Of a DNA stretch of 64,000 nucleotides, positions 55,715 through 64,000 are shown one piece after another. This DNA comes from Clostridium tetanomorphum. Lineage in GTDB: Bacteria > Bacillota > Clostridia > Clostridiales > Clostridiaceae. Within the stretch, counting starts at the first letter, position 1. The number at the start of each line of letters is the position of its first letter. Made by a program: the position numbers and the translations under genes. The notes under the pieces were generated by a model. It had not been told where the DNA came from. It made no database searches and worked only from the letters and a program-made list of their open reading frames with translations. The DNA lies in contig NZ_JAGGKA010000002.1 in assembly GCF_017873215.1 (NCBI RefSeq), positions 124,001 to 188,000 on the forward strand, given 5' to 3'.

Positions 55715-56422
55715 GTGATTATAAGTCTAGAAGATATTAGAAAAACATATGATACTGGTGCAATTAAGCTAGAAGCATTAAAAGGTGTTAATCTTTCCAT
55801 AGAAGAAAAAGAATTTGTGGCTATAATGGGGGCCTCTGGTTCAGGAAAATCTACTCTTATGAATATATTGGGATGTCTTGATAGATTGACTTCAGGAAAA
55901 TACATTTTAGATGGAGTAGATATATCTTCATTAGATGATAATAGTTTAGCACAAATAAGAAATAAAAAAATAGGATTTGTTTTTCAGGCATTTAATTTAC
56001 TACCTAAACTTACAGCTATAGCAAATGTAGAGCTACCTATGGTTTATGCTGGAGTACCAAAAGCTGAAAGACAAGAAAAGGCAAGAAAGGCTTTAGAAAG
56101 AGTAGGATTAGGGGAGAGAATTCATCATAAACCAAATGAAGTTTCTGGTGGTCAAAAACAAAGAATTGCCATAGCAAGATCCCTAGTTAATAATCCTTCT
56201 ATAATACTTGCAGATGAACCAACTGGAAATTTGGATAGTAAGTCTAGTGAAGAAATTATGGGAATATTTCAAGCTCTTAATGATGAAGGTGTTACTATAG
56301 TAATGGTTACCCATGAACCAGATATTGCAATGCATACTAAAAGAGCCATAGTATTTAAAGATGGAAATGTAATCTCAGATAATCCAGTAAAAGATAGAAT
56401 TATAATAGGGGGGCAGAAATAA
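55715..56422 (+). CDS. ABC transporter ATP-binding protein, MacB/LolD type
   Basis: 235 residues, GTG start at 55715 with GGAGGGG 7 bases upstream (the nearby ATG is out of frame). Walker A GASGSGKST, Q loop FVFQAFNLLPKL, signature VSGGQKQR, Walker B IILADEPTGNLD, H loop VTHE. Typical MacB-type ATPase. The next gene begins at the base after its stop. Confidence 0.95.
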   Translation: MIISLEDIRKTYDTGAIKLEALKGVNLSIEEKEFVAIMGASGSGKSTLMNILGCLDRLTSGKYILDGVDISSLDDNSLAQIRNKKIGFVFQAFNLLPKLTAIANVELPMVYAGVPKAERQEKARKALERVGLGERIHHKPNEVSGGQKQRIAIARSLVNNPSIILADEPTGNLDSKSSEEIMGIFQALNDEGVTIVMVTHEPDIAMHTKRAIVFKDGNVISDNPVKDRIIIGGQK

Positions 56423-57634
56423 ATGAATATTTTTGAAAGTTTTCAATCTGCCTTTCAAAGTGTAAGGGCTAATAAATTAAGATCTTTTCTTACTATGCTG
56501 GGAATTATAATTGGTATATCTTCTGTAATTACAATAGTATCTATAGGAGATGGAGCCAAAAATTTTATAGCAGGAGAATTTGCAGATATAGGTACAAATT
56601 TAATAAATCTTAAAGTAAATTCATCCATAGAGGAAAGTGTAGAAGAAAGAGACTATTTTACAACAGATGATATAAAGCTTATAAAAGAAAAGATACCAGA
56701 AATTACTCATGTAATGCCTGATTTGAGTGGATTTGGAGCACTTAAGAATGAAAATAAATTAAAACCAGTAAGAATAGGAGCAACTAATCCAGATTCACAA
56801 AAGGTTTATAACATAAAGATGATTAAAGGAAGATACTTAAGCGAAAGGGATGTAGATGCGGCTAAAAATGTAGTTGTATTAGATGAGCCTACAGCTAAGA
56901 AATTATTTAACGATACAGATATAGTGGGAGAAAAGGTAAAGTTAACTGTAAGAGATAAAAATATAGATTTAAATATAATTGGGGTTTGCAAAGATCCTAA
57001 TGGAAATTTATCATCTGCTTTTGGAGACAATATGCCAGGCCTTATTTTAATGCCAATGACTATAGCGGATAGAGTTTTCGAAAATACTGATGTATCGGGA
57101 CTTTCGGTTATTTTGTCTGATATGACTAATGCAGATGAGCTAAGTAATAAAATGATAAGACTTATAGAAAATAGACATAAAAATAAGGAAAAATATTCTG
57201 CACAAAAAGGGTTTAAAGAATTAGAAACAATAAACAATGTGTTAAATACTTTAACTACAGTTTTAGGTGCTATAGCAGCTATATCCCTTTTAGTAGGGGG
57301 TATTGGTGTTATGAACATAATGCTCGTATCTGTAACAGAAAGAACAAGGGAAATTGGAATAAGAAAGGCAATAGGAGCAAAAACCAAGGATATAAGAATA
57401 CAATTTTTAATGGAATCTGTAATACTTTGTTTAATAGGAGGAACCATTGGTACTATATTAGGAGTTTCTGTAGGTAAAATAGCAAGTAGTATAGTCCATG
57501 TAGATGTACCTGTATCTATAAAGGTTATTCTTGTATCTTTCGGATTTTCATCAGCAGTAGGTATATTCTTTGGATTATATCCAGCAAGTAAAGCTGCAAA
57601 ACTAGATCCAATAGAAGCGTTGAGATACGAATAA
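56423..57634 (+). CDS. MacB-like ABC permease (FtsX domain)
   Basis: 403 residues with the MacB_PCD plus FtsX layout: N-terminal segment (LRSFLTMLGIIIGISSVITI), large extracellular domain (50-270), and three C-terminal membrane segments with GGIGVMNIMLVSVTERTREIGIRKAIGAK. It works as a mechanotransmission pump moving toxins, peptides or lipids together with the adaptor. Directly abuts the ATPase gene. Confidence 0.95.
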   Translation: MNIFESFQSAFQSVRANKLRSFLTMLGIIIGISSVITIVSIGDGAKNFIAGEFADIGTNLINLKVNSSIEESVEERDYFTTDDIKLIKEKIPEITHVMPDLSGFGALKNENKLKPVRIGATNPDSQKVYNIKMIKGRYLSERDVDAAKNVVVLDEPTAKKLFNDTDIVGEKVKLTVRDKNIDLNIIGVCKDPNGNLSSAFGDNMPGLILMPMTIADRVFENTDVSGLSVILSDMTNADELSNKMIRLIENRHKNKEKYSAQKGFKELETINNVLNTLTTVLGAIAAISLLVGGIGVMNIMLVSVTERTREIGIRKAIGAKTKDIRIQFLMESVILCLIGGTIGTILGVSVGKIASSIVHVDVPVSIKVILVSFGFSSAVGIFFGLYPASKAAKLDPIEALRYE

Positions 57635-57644
57635 TTAATGTGGA

Positions 57645-57687
57645 GAAGAGCAAAGAAGATATCAGGCTGTTTTATTGCTCTTCTTTG
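57645..57687 (+). other. Internal hairpin in the efflux operon
   Basis: GAAGAGCAA / TTGCTCTTC with a longer loop and a short T stretch after it. May reduce expression of the two downstream TolC-like genes relative to the pump. Confidence 0.5.
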
Positions 57688-57719
57688 TTAACTATTAATT
57701 TTGAAAAGGTGGGATGAGG

Positions 57720-58955
57720 ATGAAGAAAGTTAAGGTTTTATGCACGGCTTTAATAATAGCCACTACTTTTGCAACAGGTGTATTCGCTCAAGAAGCTGGT
57801 GGAAAAGTTCTTGATGTAAATTCAGCCATAAATAGTGCCATAAAAAATTCTTATGAAGTAAAGAATAAAGAGAATTCTATAAAAAGAGCTGAAGATAATT
57901 ATACTGATGAAGTAAGAAGAGGAAATTCACTCGAAGAAAGGGCAAAAATAAATGATAGATTTATTAGATTGGCTAATAAAAGTGATAGAACAGAGGAAGA
58001 AGAAGAGGATTACAAGTTTTATCTTGCAGTATATGGAAGCCCTATGAGTGATGAAGAGGTATCTGAATCACTAAAAATGGCAGGATCTATTGCAGTAAAA
58101 TATGATTTTAATAAATTCCAAAATAAAAGTGCATTAGAAATTATTAAAAATAAGATTAAAGAAAATGTGTATGAGGAGTACGGAAATTTACTTAAGGATA
58201 AAGACAAATTGGAATTGGAAAGAAGAAAATTTGAAGTAGCTAAGGGAGAGTTTGAACAAGTAAAGCTTAGTGCTAAAATTGGAACAATTTCTAAACTTGA
58301 AGGAAAAGAAAAAGAGGTAGAATATTTAAAAGCAAAAGAAGAATATGAAGCATGCAAAAGAGATTTTAATATACAAAGAATGAATTTTAATAAATTAATT
58401 GGAGCACCAATTAATACAGAGTATGATAAATATTTGCAAGAATATACTGTAGATTCTGAGCAAATAAAAGATTATGAAGAATATTTAAATGATGCACTTA
58501 CAAATAGGGCAGAAATTATAAATGGAAAAGAATATATAGAAGTTAAAAGATATGAGAGAAGCTTAGCTATTGGAGTATATTATTCAGAACATAGAGAAGC
58601 AAAAATTGCAGATGCAGCCTTTGAAAATTCAAAGGATATGTTAGAGTTAAAAAAGCTGGATATACAATTAGAAATTAAAAAATTATATGATGACATTGAA
58701 ATAAAGAATAAAAATTTTAAAAGTGTATTACAGCAATATAAAGAAGCAAAGAAAAGTTATGATGAGATAAGCAAAAGATATTCTCTTGGAATGGTAAGTA
58801 AGTTGGAATATAATAAAAGATCTGCTCAGTTGTTTGAAGAAATGTTGAATTATAAAAATATAGAGAGAGATCTTTATATTGCAAAACTTAAATTAGAAAA
58901 TGCATGTTCTTTAGGTACGGATGTAAATAAGGCCAATTATAGTGATATAGGATAA
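57720..58955 (+). CDS. TolC-like outer efflux family protein 1
   Basis: 411 residues from the ATG at 57720 (AAAGGTGGG upstream; the ATG at 57714 is too close). Signal peptide ends near GVFAQE. The rest is long helices with heptad character as in the OEP/TolC family (VLDVNSAINSAIKNSYEVKNKENSIKRAEDNY, then YSLGMVSKLEYNKRSAQLFE near 365). Gram-positives have no outer membrane, so it likely forms a helical tube or a surface-bound adaptor of the pump. Homologous to the next gene. Confidence 0.85.
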   Translation: MKKVKVLCTALIIATTFATGVFAQEAGGKVLDVNSAINSAIKNSYEVKNKENSIKRAEDNYTDEVRRGNSLEERAKINDRFIRLANKSDRTEEEEEDYKFYLAVYGSPMSDEEVSESLKMAGSIAVKYDFNKFQNKSALEIIKNKIKENVYEEYGNLLKDKDKLELERRKFEVAKGEFEQVKLSAKIGTISKLEGKEKEVEYLKAKEEYEACKRDFNIQRMNFNKLIGAPINTEYDKYLQEYTVDSEQIKDYEEYLNDALTNRAEIINGKEYIEVKRYERSLAIGVYYSEHREAKIADAAFENSKDMLELKKLDIQLEIKKLYDDIEIKNKNFKSVLQQYKEAKKSYDEISKRYSLGMVSKLEYNKRSAQLFEEMLNYKNIERDLYIAKLKLENACSLGTDVNKANYSDIG

Positions 58956-58973
58956 AAAAGGGAGGGATTTTTA

Positions 58974-60095
58974 ATGAAAAAAGGAATATTATCTTTTATG
59001 ATGTCTACAGTTATGATGTTTTCTCTAAGTAGTAATGTATTTGCCCAGGAAATAAATGATACAAAAAAAGACAATAAGGAAACTACATTAAACTTAACAA
59101 TTGCAGACGTTTTAGATAGAGTAAAAAATGATAATTTAGAAATAAAAATAATTGATCAAAAAATAGAACTTTTAAGCAAGATATATGATAGGGATAAGGC
59201 AAGAGCTTTTGAGGCAGAATCAATGAATAGAAATGATGTTTTTAGTAAGAGAACTGAACTTATTATCCCTAAACAATCATCTCTTAGAATTGATGATGCG
59301 GAACATGAAAAGGATAAAAGGCTAAAGGAGATAAAACATGATTTAGAAAATCAATATCTAAATTTAGTTAATTCTAATAGAGAAATAAATATAATTAATA
59401 AATCCATAGAAAATGTTGAAGAAGAAATTAAAAAGACTAACGCAAAGATAAACCAAGGATTAGAAGTGACAAGGGCGTTGGAGTCATTAAATGTAAAAAA
59501 GGCACAGCTTTTATCATCATTAAGTAAGCCAAAGCTTGAAAGAGAAGAAGCTTTAATAAAGATTAAACAATATTTAAATATAGACAAAGACACTGAAATG
59601 AATTTGGCTGCAGCTAAAATAGACTTTATTAAGTATGATGATAATAATATAGAAGAAATTATAGAGAAAGCTTTACCTAAGAATTATGATTTAATTAGAA
59701 AGAATAAAGAGTTAGAGATTTCTAAAGAAGAAGAAAAAATTTATTCAAAATATGGAAGAAATACTATGGATGAAGAAACTGATTTAAGAATAAAAATAGA
59801 AGATTTAGAAAATGATATAGTGGAATTTAAAGCAAATTTAAAGATAAATTATTGGAAAGCTTATTATAATGTAAAAGCTAAGCAGAATATGGCAGAAATA
59901 GAGATGTTGAATTTAGAAAACGCTAAATCCAGGTATACTGAAATGGATAAAAAGTTTAAAGAAGGTATGATTGATAAGCTTCAACTTAATGAAGTGAAAC
60001 TTCAGTTAGATAAACAGAATGTAGCTACAGAGAGAGCTATAAATGAATATATGATAATAGTAGATGGATTTAAGGATTTATTAGAAGGATTTTAA
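58974..60095 (+). CDS. TolC-like outer efflux family protein 2
   Basis: 373 residues, signal peptide ending NVFAQE, GGGAGGG upstream. Same all-helical layout and end motif as the previous protein (LNLTIADVLDRVKNDNLEIKI; MDKKFKEGMIDKLQLNEVKL), but diverged. Tandem TolC-like copies in one operon suggest a heteromeric assembly. Confidence 0.83.
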   Translation: MKKGILSFMMSTVMMFSLSSNVFAQEINDTKKDNKETTLNLTIADVLDRVKNDNLEIKIIDQKIELLSKIYDRDKARAFEAESMNRNDVFSKRTELIIPKQSSLRIDDAEHEKDKRLKEIKHDLENQYLNLVNSNREINIINKSIENVEEEIKKTNAKINQGLEVTRALESLNVKKAQLLSSLSKPKLEREEALIKIKQYLNIDKDTEMNLAAAKIDFIKYDDNNIEEIIEKALPKNYDLIRKNKELEISKEEEKIYSKYGRNTMDEETDLRIKIEDLENDIVEFKANLKINYWKAYYNVKAKQNMAEIEMLNLENAKSRYTEMDKKFKEGMIDKLQLNEVKLQLDKQNVATERAINEYMIIVDGFKDLLEGF

Positions 60096-60120
60096 AATAT
60101 TTTAGAAAAATAATTTTATT

Positions 60121-60163
60121 AAAAGCAACTTATAAGATTTTTACAATCTTATAAGTTGCTTTT
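60121..60163 (+). terminator. Terminator of the efflux operon
   Basis: Nineteen-base perfect stem from AAAAGCAACTTATAAGATT to its complement, 5-base loop, T tail. Confidence 0.92.
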
Positions 60164-60280
60164 AGTATTTTATAATTTAATAGTTTGTAAAAGCTACGAT
60201 AATAATATATGTTAATTTTAAAAAGTTATGAGGATTTCTTCATATAAGGTAAAATTAACAAATTATTTTCAAATAATATG

Positions 60281-60326
60281 TTGACAGTAAGTCAAAAAAG
60301 TTGTTTAATAAAACTGACCAGTCAGT
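60281..60326 (+). promoter_or_regulatory. yhgE promoter with TetR-type operator
   Basis: TTGACA at 60281-60286, 17-base spacer, TTTAAT at 60304-60309, then the palindrome ACTGAC-CA-GTCAGT at 60313-60326 over the transcription start region. Similar sites are bound by TetR/AcrR repressors in front of yhgE-type genes. No TetR gene is adjacent. Confidence 0.7.
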
Positions 60327-60375
60327 ATTGAGTGAAGTTTAATTACAAAAATTTAATAAAGAAGAGGGAGAGGGC

Positions 60376-63306
60376 ATGAAATTTCTAAAGGTATTATGGA
60401 GCGATATTCGCAACATTTCTAAAAGCAAGTTTTTAAAAATGACAATAATCGCAATAACATTGTTGCCACTTGCGTATGGAGGGCTCTACCTTGCAGCCTT
60501 CTGGGATCCCTATGGAAAAACGGAAACCTTGCCCGTAGCTGTAGTAAATCTGGATTCGGGAGGAGAAAGAGAAGATGTACGGGTAAAGTATGGGGATGAT
60601 GTAGTTGATGGACTTAGGAATAATGATGATCTGGGATGGCGATTTGTAAAAACTCTAAAAGAAGCCGAAGAGGGGCTTGAAGGGGATGACTATTATGCAA
60701 TGTTGGTTATTCCTAAAGATTTTACCGAGAGAGTATTAGATGTAGAAAATGGAAAACTTAGAAAGCCAAAGGTAATATTTAAGGCTAATAAGAAGAAAAA
60801 TTATGTAGTAGGGCTTATAACAGATAAAGCATCTACTGCTATAGAGAAACAAATTAGAGAAAAAGCAGGTAGCAAGTTCACAGAAATAGTTGTAGATAGT
60901 TTAGAAGATGTAAGAGATGGTTTGGAATTAGCAACAGATGCAACATACTTAATGAAAGATGGAGTAACAGAATTAAAGGACAAAGTACCTAGCTTAACAA
61001 ATGCGCTTGATAAAATTCATGATGGATCTTCTACACTAAATGAAAAGTTAGGAGATGCCAAAGATGGAAGTAGCAAACTCATGGAAGGAGTTGGTGCGTT
61101 AAAGGGTAAAATGCCTGAGCTTCTTGATGGGATTGATAGACTTGGTAATGCAACGTCTATGTTAAATGAAAATGTAAGTGATGCTTATGATGGAAGCGTA
61201 CTTTTAAGAAATGGTGCATCAGGATTATATGATAAGCTTCCAGATCTATCTGACGGAGTAGATCAGATCCATGATGGTTCACAATCTTTAAGTGAAGGAA
61301 TAGGCCAAGTAAATGATAAAATGCCAGATTTGATAGATGGAGTAAAAAAGCTAAAAGATGGTGCAGCTCAGCTAGATACAGGGTTGAAAACAGCAGCAGA
61401 CAGTGTAAAACTCTTATATGATAAAGATGAAGAAGGAAATGTAAAAAAAGACGCAGGTCTTCCAGCAATAAAAAATGGCTCAGATAAAATGAGAGCTAAA
61501 ATATCCTTAGGAATCATGGATAAGTTATATGAGAAGGATGGCAATATTAGAAATATAGATAAACTTTGCGGAGGATTTGGACAAATAGTTGGAGGAATCA
61601 ACTCATTAGATGGAATAATTAAATCTGGTAAAGTTCCTATTTCGGAGGAATCTGTTGAGAAATGGCAAAAAGATGCAGTTGATATGAGAACTTTAAATAA
61701 CCTATTTAATATACTTAGATCAGAGGATGCTACTGACGAAGATAAAAGTATAGCTTTATTAAGAATTGCTTTTATATTGAATGGGGATAATCTAGATGTA
61801 CCAGTAGATAGACTTCAAGAAATAGCTATGGATTTAAAAGAAATGGCTATGGAAATAGAGAAGATACCTAATTATAATATACCGAATTATGAAAAGGTAC
61901 CTCAAATTAAAGCGTTACATGATATACATGATGCATTAGTAAAACTTTCAATGGGAACATCAGGATTAAATAAGCAACTTAGTGAGTTAAAAACAACCCT
62001 TGCAATGTATCAGGGTATATCTGCTATATCAGCAGGTTTAGGACAGGCATCAGAAGGTGTAGGTGGACTAGTTGAAGGTCTTGATGCATTATATCAAGGA
62101 TCAAATAAACTTTATAAAGGATTAGACTCTCTTTATGATAATACTAGAAATTTACAAGATGGAATAGGATTATTGTATACAGGATCTAAAGACTTAACTA
62201 ATGGAGCAGATAAATTTCAAAGTACAGTACCCGTACTTACAAATGGTATAGCTCAGCTTACAGATGGAACCATAGATTTAAGTGATGGGTTGTTTAAACT
62301 TAATAAAGGAACAGAGACACTTACAGATAAAGTGGGAGAACTTAATCAAAAGGCTCCAGATATGGAGGAGGGAGTTCATGAACTCTATGATGGTTCTTCT
62401 GAATTGACTAATGGTCTTTCTAAATTAATTGATGGATCAGCGAAACTTACAGATGGAGTTTCTGCCTTACAGGGTAAAATGCCTGATTTACAGGATGGTG
62501 TGGACAGACTTTATGAAGGAACTGCAACATTAAATGATAGCCTTGGAAAAGGAGCAGAAAAAGTATCAGATAAGCTTGTAAGAAGCAGTAAAACTATGGG
62601 AGATTTTGTGGGAGATCCAATAAAATTAGATGATGAACCAATAGTTGAAGTAGATAAATATGGTTTAGGACTTTCACCATACTTTGTATCATTAGGGTTA
62701 TGGGTAGGAGCTTTAATGATGTTCTTTGTAGTTGGTGGAGAGACGGGAAAAGATATAAATAATGTTAGACCAGCTTCAGTTGTTTTAGGAAAATATGTAT
62801 TTTGTTGTATCATAGGAGCTTTTCAGGCAATACTTTTAAGCCTAGCTGTTATGAAGCTAGGATTAAGGCCGACTAATATACCGGCTTATATAGGATTTAA
62901 TATATTCTTATCCTGTGTATTTATTGCAGTAGCTCAGAATTTAATATTCCTATTTGGGGATGTTGGAAAATTAGGTGTAGTTTTAATGTTATTATTACAG
63001 CTTACATCTTCGGGAGGTACTTTCCCAAGAGAATTGTTACCAACATTCTTTGATAAAGTAAATCCATTCTTACCATTTACTTATTCTATATCTGGTTTAA
63101 GAGAAATCAGTTGGGGTATAGACCCTCATGTATTACGTAAAGACATAGCTATACTTGGAGGAGTATTAGTAGCATTCCTTACAATGTCTATTATACTTAA
63201 GAGATATACAGATAAGTTTCAAGGCAATGTATCAATAGAACATCAGAAAGAAATTTCTTTGGAAGAAGAAACAATAGATACTCCTTCAAACACTATAAGT
63301 CAATAA
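60376..63306 (+). CDS. yhgE: YhgE/Pip family membrane protein
   Basis: 976 residues. N-terminal membrane segment (residues 22-40) followed by the Pip/YhgE signature ALPVAVVNLD-type block (TLPVAVVNLDSGG) and GWRFVKTLKEAEEGL...DYYAMLVIPKDFTE, a long extracellular helical part with many repeats of the type LxDGxxxLxDG and KMPDLxDGVDxLY, and five to six C-terminal membrane segments of the ABC-2 permease type. Family members are phage receptors or parts of secretion systems (type VII, ESAT-6 related). GAGGGAGAG precedes the ATG. Confidence 0.92.
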   Translation: MKFLKVLWSDIRNISKSKFLKMTIIAITLLPLAYGGLYLAAFWDPYGKTETLPVAVVNLDSGGEREDVRVKYGDDVVDGLRNNDDLGWRFVKTLKEAEEGLEGDDYYAMLVIPKDFTERVLDVENGKLRKPKVIFKANKKKNYVVGLITDKASTAIEKQIREKAGSKFTEIVVDSLEDVRDGLELATDATYLMKDGVTELKDKVPSLTNALDKIHDGSSTLNEKLGDAKDGSSKLMEGVGALKGKMPELLDGIDRLGNATSMLNENVSDAYDGSVLLRNGASGLYDKLPDLSDGVDQIHDGSQSLSEGIGQVNDKMPDLIDGVKKLKDGAAQLDTGLKTAADSVKLLYDKDEEGNVKKDAGLPAIKNGSDKMRAKISLGIMDKLYEKDGNIRNIDKLCGGFGQIVGGINSLDGIIKSGKVPISEESVEKWQKDAVDMRTLNNLFNILRSEDATDEDKSIALLRIAFILNGDNLDVPVDRLQEIAMDLKEMAMEIEKIPNYNIPNYEKVPQIKALHDIHDALVKLSMGTSGLNKQLSELKTTLAMYQGISAISAGLGQASEGVGGLVEGLDALYQGSNKLYKGLDSLYDNTRNLQDGIGLLYTGSKDLTNGADKFQSTVPVLTNGIAQLTDGTIDLSDGLFKLNKGTETLTDKVGELNQKAPDMEEGVHELYDGSSELTNGLSKLIDGSAKLTDGVSALQGKMPDLQDGVDRLYEGTATLNDSLGKGAEKVSDKLVRSSKTMGDFVGDPIKLDDEPIVEVDKYGLGLSPYFVSLGLWVGALMMFFVVGGETGKDINNVRPASVVLGKYVFCCIIGAFQAILLSLAVMKLGLRPTNIPAYIGFNIFLSCVFIAVAQNLIFLFGDVGKLGVVLMLLLQLTSSGGTFPRELLPTFFDKVNPFLPFTYSISGLREISWGIDPHVLRKDIAILGGVLVAFLTMSIILKRYTDKFQGNVSIEHQKEISLEEETIDTPSNTISQ

Positions 63307-63315
63307 ATAATGTTT

Positions 63316-63370
63316 AATACCAGTTATAATATTTCTTTTAATATAAGAGTATTATAACTGGTATTTAAAT
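63316..63370 (+). terminator. Hairpin after yhgE
   Basis: AATACCAGTTATAAT / ATTATAACTGGTATT stem, long AT-rich loop. Confidence 0.7.
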
Positions 63371-63417
63371 AAATAAATACAATGTAATATTATTCCATAA
63401 GATAAGTGAGGTGAAGA

Positions 63418-63433
63418 CGACTTTTAAAAGTCG
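63418..63433 (+). promoter_or_regulatory. Perfect palindrome between ribosome binding site and start codon
   Basis: CGACTTTTAAAAGTCG lies between GAGGTGAAG (63408-63416) and the ATG at 63441. The gap of 24 bases is too long for normal initiation, but a folded palindrome would reduce it to about 8. Alternatively the start is the GTG at 63411. Confidence 0.6.
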
Positions 63434-63440
63434 AATTATT

Positions 63441-64000
63441 ATGGGAAGAAGAAAGCTGACAATAGTTATATTAACTACTTTTTTATTTACAGGAATTGTT
63501 CCTAATTTTTCACAAAATGTTTATGCAAAAGATAACTATACAACTAATACTGTTGCAACGGATTCTATAGATTACTATGCAGCAAATTCTGATGCAATAG
63601 ATAATGAAAATGAAATAAAATTTATTGATAAAAATTTAGAAAAAGTAGTAAGAGAAGAAATAAATAAGCCAGTAGGACCTATTAATAAAGATGATGTTTT
63701 AAATGTATCTGAATTAGATATAAGAAATAAATCAATAAAAAGTATTGAAGGAATACAATATTTTAAAAATTTACAAACCATAGATGCCGCAAATAATAAA
63801 ATTAAGGATTTATCACCAATTAAAGAATGTACATCTTTAAGTAAAATAAATTTTTCATCAAATAAAATAGAGGACATAACACCTTTAAAATATTTATCAA
63901 TACTTGAAAAAGTATATTTAAAGGATAATGAAATAAGTAATATATGGCCGCTTGAAGATTTAAGAGATATAAAGGAACTTGATTTAAGCAGCAATAAAAT
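63441..64000 (+). CDS. Secreted leucine-rich-repeat (internalin-like) protein, 5' part only
   Basis: 187 codons open to the window end, so the rest is missing. Signal peptide (GRRKLTIVILTTFLFTGIVPNFSQNVYA), then an internalin-type N-cap (IDKNLEKVVREEINKP, ISELDIRNKSIKSIEGIQY) and LRRs of the form LxxLxxLxxxxNKIxDLSPI / IEDITPLKYL / NEISNIWPLEDL. Such proteins bind host or wall partners. The start is uncertain (ATG 63441 or GTG 63411). Confidence 0.85.
   Translation, partial: MGRRKLTIVILTTFLFTGIVPNFSQNVYAKDNYTTNTVATDSIDYYAANSDAIDNENEIKFIDKNLEKVVREEINKPVGPINKDDVLNVSELDIRNKSIKSIEGIQYFKNLQTIDAANNKIKDLSPIKECTSLSKINFSSNKIEDITPLKYLSILEKVYLKDNEISNIWPLEDLRDIKELDLSSNK

Overview
The window is a low-GC clostridial chromosome segment. 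Support comes from AT-rich codon use, strong AGGAGG-type ribosome binding sites, GTG/TTG starts, strictly anaerobic enzymes (4-hydroxybutyryl-CoA dehydratase, 2-hydroxyacyl-CoA dehydratase-type proteins), spore-surface glycosylation genes and CWB2-anchored S-layer proteins. The combination fits Clostridium sensu stricto, most like the C. tetani / C. cochlearium group, but the species cannot be proven from the sequence alone. No tRNA, rRNA, CRISPR array or intact insertion sequence was seen.

Layout. (1) 1-2.9 kb: tail of an acyl/AMP ligase operon ending in a LuxE-like acyl-protein synthetase and a LuxC-like acyl-CoA reductase. (2) 3.0-9.8 kb: a sigma-54 activator gene, then a sigma-54 promoter and an operon for 4-hydroxybutyrate use (abfD, a NifU-like protein, a small Cys protein, abfT, a transporter). 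(3) 9.9-14.3 kb: membrane protein, patatin, and a cysteine desulfurase / unknown / DUF3343-type sulfur-selenium trio. (4) 14.3-20.8 kb: three glycosyltransferases (one CgeB-like) and a YVTN beta-propeller protein, probably spore-surface, plus a divergent beta-propeller/coiled-coil protein. (5) 21-32.3 kb: VanW protein, coiled-coil protein, a three-gene 2-hydroxyacyl-CoA dehydratase/activase set, degenerate EAL-HDOD protein, TetR regulator, manA, a methyltransferase, a SEC-C protein and an acyltransferase.

(6) 32.8-53.7 kb is a surface-layer locus and the most interesting part. It holds an slpA-like CWB2 gene, a small secreted protein, a 1,290-residue S-layer-like protein, a large oppositely oriented surface-protein gene lacking any 5' end, a tyrosine recombinase with a DNA-binding partner, a chemoreceptor, two small secreted proteins and a second CWB2 protein. 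A 12-bp identical (15/16) inverted repeat lies at codon 149 of the expressed S-layer-like gene and at the broken 5' end of the silent gene, in the same reading frame. Inversion between the two would swap the whole exposed body of the protein behind a constant signal peptide and N-terminal module. I propose a recombinase-driven S-layer antigenic switch.

(7) 53.9-64 kb: a MarR-controlled MacAB-type efflux operon with two TolC-like proteins (odd for a Gram-positive), a YhgE/Pip membrane protein behind a TetR-type operator, and the start of a leucine-rich-repeat secreted protein that runs off the window.
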